The position numbers and the translations under genes are program-made. The notes beneath the pieces were generated by a model, which ran no database searches, had not been told where the DNA came from, and saw only the letters and a program-made list of their open reading frames with translations. A stretch of DNA of 64,000 nt from Hyperoplus lanceolatus (taxonomy: Eukaryota > Chordata > Actinopteri > Uranoscopiformes > Ammodytidae): positions 27,529,001-27,593,000 of the forward strand of contig CM049402.1 of NCBI GenBank assembly GCA_026929865.2, in the 5' to 3' direction. Below, piece by piece: positions 51,881 through 64,000 of the stretch. The first letter of the stretch is position 1. Every line of letters begins with the position of its first letter.

Positions 51881-54115
51881 TTCAAGGAGATAGCCCAAGG
51901 CTCAAGTGCCGAAACCTCATCACAGTATCATTTTGAATTGAGTGAAAACGATTTTCTATCTTCTTGAACCAAAAAAATCACAAGTCCTATTCAGCTCTCT
52001 GTGGCAGTCCACGAGTGCATGACAGCATATCATGCACTCTACCACAGTGATGATGAATCAGAATTCTCAGATTTCCTCATCAGTTGTCTTCACTGTGATC
52101 CACCCTCTCTGTCTCTCTCTCTCTCTCTCTTTTTCTCTCTCTCTCTGTCTGGGTTTTCAGCTCTACAAACGCTCGTCCACTTTTGTTTCCTGCGGCAGCT
52201 TCAGTCTGCTGCTGCTGCTGATACAAACCCGGGCCGTTCATCTCAGCAATGCTCTTTAATATTTCATCTGCAGTGATATGATGTGCGAGGCCCGGGCCAT
52301 CTTACCTGCAGCTGCATGAAGAAACTCTGGAATGCAGAGTTTTATTATTCTTATTTGAGCGTTCCCCGGACTGCTAGCCTTATCTCTGAATTATTAACAC
52401 CGCTGCTATATACCTGCAGCGTGCTCTCAGAAAATAAATATTCACCGTGGACTCAGCCTGCTCATTAAATAATCACAATGCCACGCTCAGAATTATGGAT
52501 TTTAATATTGTGAATAATTTAGCACAAAGCTTTATTTTAATTATCTACAAACAACTCAGTCAATAGGATGAAATATGAATATGTCAATAAGTGTCCTAAC
52601 AGTAAGAAAACAACTAAACTTTTCCTATTTGTTTTCCACATAGTTTTTGAGTTATTACACAGTGGCTTTTAGTGGCTGCTTGCTCCGTTTATTTGCAGTA
52701 ACGAGCCAGGTGCTGTGACCTTCTGCCTCGGCAAACATTAGCTTTAAAACGATCGACAAGGCAGCAGCGTTTAGCAGCCTCGTGACCTAGCCACATCCAC
52801 AGTAATTATTTTACTTCTTATAAGCGGATGGCACGGAGAGCAAAGGAAACAACATCTGTGTCTGTATGTATGGAGACAAACAGTGAGAGAGTGTGTTCCT
52901 CCTTCATGTCAGAGTCTCTTCATCTTCACAGACGCCAAGGTTAACTGGCAGGAATCAGCAGTCTGTAAGTTACTGATCTAGAAAACACTGACGATTTAGA
53001 GTTTGAACCCCACTTCTCTGTACTGTAGGAATACAAGTGTACTCATTTGTGTCAAAGCTTATAGTAGCTCAAGTATTTTCTAAAACAAAAAGTGTCAAGG
53101 TTATTTTAAAGGAACACCAGAAGAGTCGGATGAGAACATAACAGTTGTGAAAATTCTACAACATTTTATTTAGACGGGGAAGCTTTTGTGTTGACAATAT
53201 GAGGCTGTGAGGTTTTCATTGGATAGCTACAATTTGTAACTTACTCATTTTTGCACCACAGCTGAGGGCGGATTTGGAAAACAAGTATGATTTCTATTCA
53301 AGATGGAGTGTCTCGCCTCTGCATGGTACCGAGCTGCAGTCACACGGCATCAAACCTTTAACAGCATCGTCATTCCATCGCTTTGCTTGGACGCTGGGAC
53401 CTTCAAAGTGGAAGTGCGACGGACAGCTGTCCTTCCTGTTACTAAGGCGCTTTGAACTCTGAGTAATTGCTGCCGCTTTGTGTCCTTTGTGAAAAGCCTG
53501 AACAATTGGAGGCCAAGAGACTGGAGCATCCAAGGCTGCAGCCCACACATAATGACACACGCGAGTGCTCGTCTCCCAGCCGGTATGAATCGTGACCCAG
53601 CTCGGAGTCTGTGACAGCAATGACAAAACATTGAGTCCCCCCACCTGGCTCAGTAATGATAATTCTCATTATCCTAGCATTATACTAGCTTCTGTCTGCT
53701 CGACCTTTTGAAGGGAATCTCAACACAATCTGAACCCCAGTGGCACCCTTTCCCCGGCCCGGGGCACAGCCACTTCATACATCCACGGCATGATTAAAAC
53801 AGCTCAAGGTGTGGCTGCCGACTACAGCGAGCGTGACATGCCTCAGAGCGAGATTAAAAGGCCATTTGATACGGAGGAGCTTCAGATGCCACCTCAGGTG
53901 TGTTATTAAGGCGAGACGCTGTCTGCGGGGTTTTCAGCTCTCTGTTTATCCTCCTCCGGCTCGGTGAGAAGCCTGTCGAAGTGTCGCCTCGCTCGCAGCG
54001 GAGCACGACAGCTCTGAACTGGAGGGTTTCTCTTAAAGTGAAAGCCAAAAAGCCCCACGTCATCTTCCACAGATGGCAGCACATTCAGAGCCTCAGAGCA
54101 GAGAACTAAATCGTT
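51881..54115. other. Non-coding stretch with a CNE-like block
   Basis: No gene seen. About 52230-52560 is complex, repeat-free sequence with AT-rich homeodomain-type cores (CTGAATTATTAACACCG, CATTAAATAATCAC). Confidence 0.35.
52106..52150. repeat. (CT)n-rich tract
   Basis: CT dinucleotides with short T and GT interruptions. Confidence 0.9.
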
Positions 54116-54138
54116 TGTGTGTGTGTGTGTGTGTGTGT
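54116..54138. repeat. (TG)n microsatellite, 23 bp
   Basis: Short uninterrupted run. Confidence 0.93.
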
Positions 54139-54644
54139 TTCAACATGATAAGGCTTGGACACCTGTATATGGTTCATTGTACCCCAGAGTTCTTCACCCT
54201 TTAAAACAGACAATGAGTCTTTTTTTTTTACTGCGCTGACTGTTATTAAATTATAATTTATAAATTGAGATACCTTTATAAACGGCAGCATGCAGAGTAA
54301 AAATAACTGGATTTTGAAGTATGGTGTTCTTGGGTTGCTGGTTTTTAAAGTTTGAAGTTCAGAAATGAAAATCCGGGGAGAAAGAAAATGCCTACTGCTA
54401 AATATGTTGCAATATGTCGCAATGGTTGGTGTGAGATTTCAGAGAACACTGACATAAACATTAGCATATATAGGTAAGGCACCATTTCAAGGCACTCGTA
54501 CAGTTGGCGTAGCATAGCATTATATTTCCTTGTATATCAACTGTCTGACAGAAGAGTGCACTGTCAGCACTAAACATGTGGCAGACATTTTAATACACAC
54601 ATAGGTCTCACAGTTTTAAACTTGAGGTATACTCTTACTGTTGT
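54139..54644. other. Non-coding stretch, no gene seen
   Basis: Nothing recognisable. Confidence 0.35.
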
Positions 54645-54800
54645 GAAGTAAAAAATACAATATTTGCCTCTGAATTGTGGTGGAAAAAGAAGTATAACGA
54701 GGAATAAAAGAGAAATACCAAAGTAAAGTATCAGTATCTCAAAAGTGTACTTATAAATACAGTGTTTGGATATAAATACATAGTTACTTTCCACCAGTGT
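54645..54800 (+). repeat. Copy of a very common acanthomorph interspersed repeat
   Basis: In order: GAAGTAAAAAATACAATATT, TGCCTCTGAATTGTGGTGG, AGAAGTATAACGAGGAATAA, GAAATACCAAAGTAAAGTA, CAGTATCTCAAAAGTGTACT and TAGTTACTTTCCACCAGTG. I recognise this order from many spiny-rayed fish sequences. Fragments of the same family occur at 33536 (plus) and 60478 (minus). Confidence 0.75.
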
Positions 54801-56583
54801 TGATGAAATAGAACAATAGATTGAAGTCACAGTATCTTACAGTAAAATACCAATTTCTTGTGAATTTTTTCATGCGACTGAGCGAACATTTTCTGTTAAA
54901 CTTTTCAAAGAGCCAGAAAGTAGTCCCTATGGGTGGCTCACCACTATCTACACTCCTCCATTATCTGGAGAGGCTTTGGTCAGGACAGAAATGAGAGTCA
55001 GAAAATGGCTGTAAGATCATTACTTTTGTGCACTGCCTTTTTACAGTAATAGTTTCCACCAGAAACAACGTGCACCCTGGGTATTTTTAAATACATAATG
55101 CTGTCAGTCCTTCAGTGTAGAAGCACATCTGACTTAAATGTTAGATGTAGGAATTAGATTGATATGTAGTCTGGACCTAGGACACAGCTTTAATGTAACA
55201 TACGTGGCTTAAGGGACATTTTTATTTTGTTATACAGCTCAGTTAAGTGCATAGGACCTTCATACAGTAACTGATCAGATATATTATTTGTATTTATATT
55301 TGATGAAACACTTACAGAACAGGAAGGCAGAAACGTGGTCGAACTGAAAATGTTAGTATTGTTTCTGTTGTAGCACTGCAGCTCATGCTGCGCTACTGTG
55401 CAGCTTCGTGACTGGTGACCCTCTCCACCTCACCCCCTCCTCCTCCTCCTCCTCCACCACGGCTGATTATTGAAACTGTCCTCTGGGTGAGAGCGTAAAG
55501 CAATAACACACAAAAGCTAATTGGGTTAAGCAACAAGCACATTGGCCTCCATACAAGGGAAAGGGCAAAATCTAATAGTCAGGTGGCAATATCTGAGCAG
55601 AATTACAGCATTAGTTTTCATCAGTGTCCCCCCTCCCCCCTAGCAGATAGGTGGGGCTGAGAAAAACACGTCGGCCCAAATCTAATTGTGGAAAAACCAC
55701 ATTAACTCTGGGATTGTTTGCAGTTCTTTATTTCCCCTTTCCATACACAACTTCAGCATTGTGTTTTGAGAAAAGCGAGCGAGTGGCCACATGAAAGATG
55801 ATAATATGAGAAAATGGGTGATGATGTGACAGTGTTGTGTCTGTTCCAGCATATATCAAACGCCTGATTTATGCGATTACAGGCATGACAATGGAGGGGG
55901 GAAACAAGCAGGTACCAAAGCTTCATAGAACAAAATAATAATAATGTGATTTTAAGACATATTTGCATCAACTTTGCTGCTGCATGTGTTTGTGACCATT
56001 TTTCATCCACGTTTGATAGGCAGATATATTGACAGTGTTGTTAGATCCAGCGAAGCCCGATTTGCTTCTGGAAAAAAAAAAGACGTTCAGCAGTCAGAAA
56101 AAAAAGGGCGACACCAATTTCTCCTGCCCACCATAATTGGCCGTAATGTCGGTATTGGCAACCGGGACCCAGTTGCTAGACAACCATCTCTAAAGCATTC
56201 AATTTACGAGCCGTCCAGCAAATAGATGTTTATCCGGGATGTTTGGTGCTGCTCACATAGTGAAAAGGCTGCCAAAATGTTTGTTAACTCTTGTTTCATT
56301 ATTCATTTTAGCATTTTCTTTCTGCTGTGGGAGCCGAAATGGATTCAATCTGGCAGAAGGCAGACGTTAGTGTGTTTCCACAGAGATGCTTGGGAAGTCT
56401 AATGCAGGCGGGTATTCTGCTGAGCTCCAAACAACGGAACAAACAAACAAACAAATGCAAATACTATCTTTTGACGAACATCCTTTGGACACTTTGAATA
56501 AATTCAAACCTCTGCAGGGACTCCGGACATAGAGAGGGGTCAAGGCATTTGTAAGGTATACAGTGGTACATTGTATATGCTTT
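54801..56583. other. Non-coding stretch, no gene seen
   Basis: It contains (CCT)n at about 55437-55455. Nothing else recognisable. Confidence 0.4.
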
Positions 56584-56598
56584 ACACACACACACGCA

Positions 56599-56630
<32 letters not shown>

Positions 56631-56652
56631 CACACACACACCCACACACACA
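56584..56652. repeat. Compound (AC)n(GCAC)n(AC)n microsatellite
   Basis: AC units, then about five GCAC units, then AC units with one CC interruption. Confidence 0.96.
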
Positions 56653-57682
56653 GTATATCATCTATCAACAGCTCGTTTTGCTCCCTATATAGACAGCCTC
56701 TTATTTTCCCCAGTCAGGCTTCTGTTTATATCCAAAAGTGCACACACCTTGTGCAAAGTCAGCATACAAGCTTGTTTTGTAATAACAATCGAACACTGTA
56801 TTTCTTTTTTAAAGCTGCATGTTATTGGTTCATGAGGAACATCACTGAAATAAATACAACTGACCATAACATTAGCTAGATTTTTTTTGTATTACAAATA
56901 GTAATATGCTATTCAATAATCTTTCCATGCACCTAATTGTGTCTGAAATTGTGACTGTGTTAAGTTCCCTTGAACAGGGAACTAACCTCACTCCTCTTTA
57001 CAGTTAGCACTTTAACGTGTATTAACTAAATTCATTTATCTTCTCATACGTGGACATTTTTATCATTATCACCCTTTAGATTAATCTGTGGAAAATATCA
57101 TCAATTTGCTTCCACATCCAGCTTCCACAAAGCAGCATGACCATCTTAAAAGCTTGGTAAAGGATTTGAAGTCACTTGAATAATACATACACTGTACACA
57201 TAATTTCAAATTTAATCTGAAATGAATGTCACCCAGGTGCCAAATACTGTCTGTGTCTCACTGCCTCTCTACCATAGCTTTCTGTTTTCCTATCATCACT
57301 GCAGTATATTGATTGATGTGTGAAGGTGCTAATGGTAAACCCAGTCTCAGAAGTGTTTTGTTATTCTTGGTAGACTATTCAACAGTCACAGCATCAATAC
57401 AATGCATTGTAATACTCTGGGAGAGAGAGAGAGAGTAAAAATAGAATCTTTAAAATTTATTAGATCAGAGAAAAGGTCCGTATTGAGAAATCCTGAAAAG
57501 TCATTCCAGGTCTCATCACAAAGTTGGGGAGGTTTTGTGTTTTTTTTAATGTAAAATGATGTACACAAATACGAATTAACAGATGAATTAAGAGAATAAT
57601 TCAATGTAGCAAAGGCAACACAGAAATAACCTCCTCTTTTCAACCCTCAATATTGCAGTGGCCTCTTGTCAATACGTGTGTG
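56653..57682. other. Non-coding stretch, no gene seen
   Basis: A short (GA)n lies at 57420-57436. Nothing else recognisable. Confidence 0.4.
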
Positions 57683-57707
57683 ACACACACACACACACAC
57701 GCACGCA

Positions 57708-57785
<78 letters not shown>
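57683..57785. repeat. Compound (AC)n(GCAC)n(AC)n microsatellite, 103 bp
   Basis: Same internal order as the array 1.1 kb upstream, with six to seven GCAC units and a longer AC tail. Confidence 0.97.
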
Positions 57786-57786
<1 letters not shown>

Positions 57787-58079
57787 CCAGAGGTCCTGTT
57801 CACAGTCATGACTTGGGCCCAGAGGCAGGTCACTGGAAACTGCTCGGTTCAATAAGTTATTAATACTTGATGCTGGTGGCCAGTGTGCATTATTTAACAA
57901 TAATGATAACGTCTGTTCCATTATAGATTAAAGGAGATCAACGCCCTCCCCCCACTTCTCCTCTTTTTGTAATCAGGTCTTTTCAAAAGGCAAAAAAAAG
58001 CCGTCCGGCTGCTGTGGCCATATGACTGTGACACACAGCAGGGTGAGGACACAGCTGACTCCCTAATGCCTCACTTTAA

Positions 58080-58407
58080 AGGGCGTTTCAGACGGAACGC
58101 GTTTGTCGCCCCTGGCAATGCATTGTCAATGGAGAGGCGAGCGGGCAGAGAGAAGGCGTGGCGTTCTGTCAGGCGGCACGACAAGCGGGCGCACTCCCGC
58201 GGAACTGTCGCTTCCGTGCTCGTCGAACGCTTGCGCGCGCTCGTAGGGGCCGTTGGAAAAGATGAGAACTGTTCATCCTTTTGTCGTGGCAGTTGAAAAA
58301 TCACAATCGCGCTCCTCCGCCCGTCACTTCACACGGGGAGTGCAAAGTGAAGCCGCGGTGCCAGGCGACAACGCAAGCGGAATGTCGCCTACCGTCTGAA
58401 ACGGCCT
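58080..58407. mobile_element. TAA-flanked CpG-rich inverted-repeat element, 328 bp
   Basis: The left end AGGGCGTTTCAGACGG and the right end on the minus strand, AGGCCGTTTCAGACGG, match at 15 of 16 positions. TTGTCGCC and CTGGCA motifs recur just inside both ends in inverted orientation. TAA flanks both sides (58077-58079 and 58408-58410). The interior is much richer in CG dinucleotides than its neighbours and non-coding; open frames on both strands lack any domain. Harbinger-type movement is inferred from the TAA duplication. Confidence 0.8.
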
Positions 58408-58410
58408 TAA

Positions 58411-60477
58411 TCCACACTGCCTACACCAAAGAGTGAGCACTGTATATAAAACCATCAGTGAAATGCCATATATGATATTTAGCCAAACCAGACAGATGTG
58501 TTGCTAATTGGTTAGATGTAGCATAGAGTAGCATAGTAAACAAATGTTAATTTATTGGCAGTTGGAGCACATCAAATACACATACTGCTACTACAATTAA
58601 TTGTAGTACTTCTGCTTTTACTGCAAACACATACATCTGAGGTAGATTCAAGAGAGCTTGATTGTCATTGTCCAAAAAAGTACCAAATAAACATAGTCCA
58701 TTTCAACAAGAAATGAACCATGCAGTACTTCTCATTATCTACTCAGCACAACCCCATAGCACTCCATGCACACTCACACTGGTAGATAAAAATTAGACTT
58801 AAAGTGTCAAGTGTGCTTCTGCACGGTACGGATTGAGTGCGCCCTAAATGTCCAGCCAAGGGTGTAAGCGTTTTCTGAAGTGAATAATGTTATCATACAT
58901 TATTCCAGAGTCTAAAAGATTACTTAAATGTATTGATATCCTCGCTACTAGTCTTAAATAAAACACATAATTATACATGCCAACAGGTATTTCTACACAT
59001 GCACACCTTAAATTACCCCAACTGACCGTAACATATGACGTGTCGAGCCGTGACGGAGCAGCGCTCAGCAGCCCTGCAGCTCTGCTCAGAAAGACGATGA
59101 GCAGGAAATATGAAATGATTCTGATATCTTCTTCAAAGAGAAAAATGGTTCTCCTCCCTTCTCAGCGGTGGAGTGTCACGGATAGCAGAGAGGGCTGGCG
59201 GACTGCTAATGCGCTCTCTTAAGGCCAGATAGGCTCATTACGCAGCAGCTGGGTGAGGAGAAAATACATGTCAGGATCTGCCAGGCATGTCTCCTCTGTC
59301 CCTTTGTGAAGGTAAAAACCCAGTCGCTTCATTCTCACCTCTTTCAACCTCACATGAAAAAAAACAACAGCTATTGGAAGTTGGTGTGAACCCCGTGTGG
59401 AGGTACAGTAATTGGCCTTCATGAGGAGCGGGCATCCTGCTAGCGTGCTGTCAGCTTGGCCCTGATTTGTTCTTTGTTTTATTTCACCACAGGCAGAGAA
59501 ATTGGAATATGTGCCCTCCTCCTTACAAGTAAAAACCTTTCCTCTGAGGAGAAACTGCTGCTAGCTTCATTATTACAGAGCTGGTCCTCGCTCTAAACCC
59601 GGGAACTGTTAAAGTTATTAAAGTTATTGAAACTTGGGACATTATTGTATAACACCAATGAAATCTATACAGCCGCTTTGTGCTATAGGGCATTTGTACA
59701 CGGACAAATACTTCTGTTTTAAACTTACTCTAAGAGGAAACTTCATACATCTCCTTTGTTTGTGAAAAGCAGGGATATAATCCCATTGTGAAATACCACC
59801 AACATATTGGAGGGGACGCAGAAGACACATTAAAAACAGGAGGTTAACCCTTCGCTATATTTGTTTTGTCCAGTTGTGAATAGGAGACAGTTGCTCCTGC
59901 TGTTGCTGCATTATTGATGCGTCATCTCAGAAGCACAGCAGCACTGAGCCAACTGTATGATTTTGTTAGCCCCTTTAGTACACTGAACATTAGCAGTGAC
60001 CATTCCTAGCTGCCGTAGTAATTACAGAGCAAACAGCACACAGCCCTTTAATGGAAGAACTGGCTGCACTCAAGTTGAGTAGAGAATTACCGAAATGTGG
60101 CCCGAAAGAGTGAAGGGAATGAAATCCTGTTATTCACTGGGCATTTCATAAATGAACCCCGGGATACTTCCATTATTCAGCTACAATATCAGCAGACATG
60201 CAGGAGGGCACATTTACACGGAGGCCTTGAGTGTACAGTAGGTAGTTCTCTCCCAAACGCACAGCCAGAGGTCTAATTTATTTTTTCAGTCAGGATACAG
60301 ATGATATTAACAGGTTTGTAGCCTTCCCAACTTTGATTCTACTGTATGTGTGGAGATCTTAAACAAGTGAGGTCTTTCTGAGTTTGCATATCCACATAGG
60401 AGTGCTGGGCAAGAATATCCTAAGGAAGACTACATTCAAGCAATTCCATTAAATGGTAATGTTTCCTCATAACCAAT
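58411..60477. other. Non-coding stretch, no gene seen
   Basis: Nothing recognisable. Confidence 0.4.
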
Positions 60478-60535
60478 TCAACTACATTTCAGGGAAGGCA
60501 TATTGTATTTTTTGACTCCAAAACAAATGATCAAA
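60478..60535 (-). repeat. Fragment of the 54645 repeat family, inverted
   Basis: CAACTACATTTCAGGGAAGG, then CATATTGTATTTTTTGACTCC, is the complement of the GTAAAAA(T/G)TACAATATT...CTCTGAAATGTAGT portion of the family, with decay. Confidence 0.5.

Positions 60536-63126
<2,591 letters not shown>

Positions 63127-63179
<53 letters not shown>
63127..63179. repeat. (TA)n microsatellite, 53 bp
   Basis: Uninterrupted TA units grading into TATATTTCTATATACATATA. Confidence 0.98.
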
Positions 63180-63185
<6 letters not shown>

Positions 63186-63317
63186 TTCTATATACATATA
63201 TTCTCTATGCATTGTGACTTGTACGCTCCCTTTGTTTTTCATGTACGGTACATCCATAGTATTCTTATCCCCCTCTTTTATTCATATATTTTTTTCTTCT
63301 CCTTTCTTATTTAAAGG

Positions 63318-63405
63318 TTTTATGGAAATCACCTTGAATTGCCTTTGTGTATGAAATGTGATTAATAAATAAACTTGCTTTGCTTTGCCTTGCCTTGCCT
63401 TGGTT
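63318..63405 (+). mobile_element. Probable 3' end of a retroelement with (CTTTG/CCTTG)n tail
   Basis: ACCTTGAATTGCCTTTGTGT, ATGAAATGTGATTAATAAAT and AAACTTGC followed by TTTGC and CTTGC pentamers (63374-63403). This string and its pentameric tail resemble the 3' ends of a retroelement group frequent in fish. The 5' part is not identifiable; the (TA)n array lies 140 bp upstream. Confidence 0.5.
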
Positions 63406-64000
63406 AGGATACCCTATACTAATTCAATTCACTTGATTAGTTGAAGTTGGCCTTTACTTGCGGATATGTGTGGAGGCAGAGGTCTGTTTGGCCCTAGTGT
63501 GTATTTATTGAAGGACAATGTATAATGAAATAACAAACAAGCCCAACCCAACATTCCCTTTAACTACTCTCCCTCCAACTAATCAAGGAGGACAAAAGCA
63601 CCAGCGTAGGAGGTCATTACACATACACACTCTTGACCAAATTATGACCTGAGCATTATACAATTTGCTTCATAAATTAAAAACAATAACAATGTGCATT
63701 GTTATAATGCGCTGCTCGTAGCAAACACACATTACAGAAAAAGGCATATAACATGGTCCATGGATAGTAAGAAAGTATATAGCTAGTATGGCAATAGCTT
63801 TGAGTTCCCCCGGCAAACTCTCCTGCTTGAACAAGACAACACAGTTGAGTAACCCAGGGAAAATAACTAAACATACAATGCAAATATAAATAGTGCTTAG
63901 GTTACCATTGAACACTATAACTGGCTTGCTTGAATTACTGTCCTGACTGCTAATGTATATCACATGTTGTGTAGGATGGACTGCCATGGCTGTCGAGAAC
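63406..64000. other. Non-coding stretch to the window end
   Basis: A 105-codon open frame at 63670-63987 (minus) has two hydrophobic stretches but no diagnostic receptor or transporter motif, and length alone does not separate it from chance. Confidence 0.3.

Noticed and set aside
58066..58304. CpG-island promoter or small gene with open frames on both strands
   Set aside because: The segment is bounded by inverted repeats and TAA duplications, so it is better explained as a MITE.
63670..63987. 105-codon hydrophobic frame resembling a membrane protein
   Set aside because: No diagnostic receptor motifs; hydrophobic runs arise easily from AT-rich DNA.

Overview
The window reads as nuclear intergenic or intronic DNA from a teleost fish, most likely a spiny-rayed (acanthomorph) species. 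The reasons are very long (CA)n/(TG)n arrays, a tRNA-headed SINE with a GTAAAGCGCTTTGAGT-type tail, and fragments of several interspersed families that I recognise from memory as common in acanthomorph genomes. No database search was possible, so all family names are recognition-based.

No host protein-coding gene, rRNA or tRNA gene could be supported. The open frames that are not shadows of simple repeats belong to transposable elements (TEs). These are a frameshifted Myb/SANT-like fragment of a Harbinger-type element (1396-1582, minus), a Tc1-like transposase relic (35058-35340, plus), the C-terminal part of a LINE reverse transcriptase with 264 uninterrupted codons (35341-36132, plus), two halves of a second LINE (37380-37616 and 39548-40055, plus), and the last 44 codons of a second Tc1/mariner-superfamily transposase (38694-38828, minus).

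Layout. 1-2 kb: Harbinger-type relic. 4-10.5 kb: non-coding DNA with two copies of an interspersed repeat (3921, 6296) and a local 330-bp duplication (8071, 10172). 10.5-20 kb: largely featureless, with microsatellites. 21-22.4 kb: a TTAA-flanked element that appears to host a second inserted element. 24.4-25.4 kb: a diverged tandem duplication, then a foldback element with an exact 8-bp target-site duplication. 28-29.6 kb: SINE tail, then a TAA-flanked element with 44-bp perfect inverted ends and an internal 38-bp palindrome. 35-40 kb: the densest TE region, with Tc1 relic, LINE, then a LINE split by a mariner-type element that itself carries two further insertions. 44 kb: a 45-bp near-palindrome, a 127-bp (TG)n and a full-length SINE. 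51.6 kb and 58.1 kb: two small inverted-repeat elements. The rest is unique-looking non-coding DNA, some of it with the texture of conserved non-coding elements.

I found no undescribed multi-gene system. The most informative structures are the resolved TE nesting at 37.4-40.1 kb, the foldback element at 24.9 kb, the short element with a 9-11 bp target duplication at 38.83 kb, and a 58-bp insertion at 39.77 kb whose sequence recurs 2.8 kb away.
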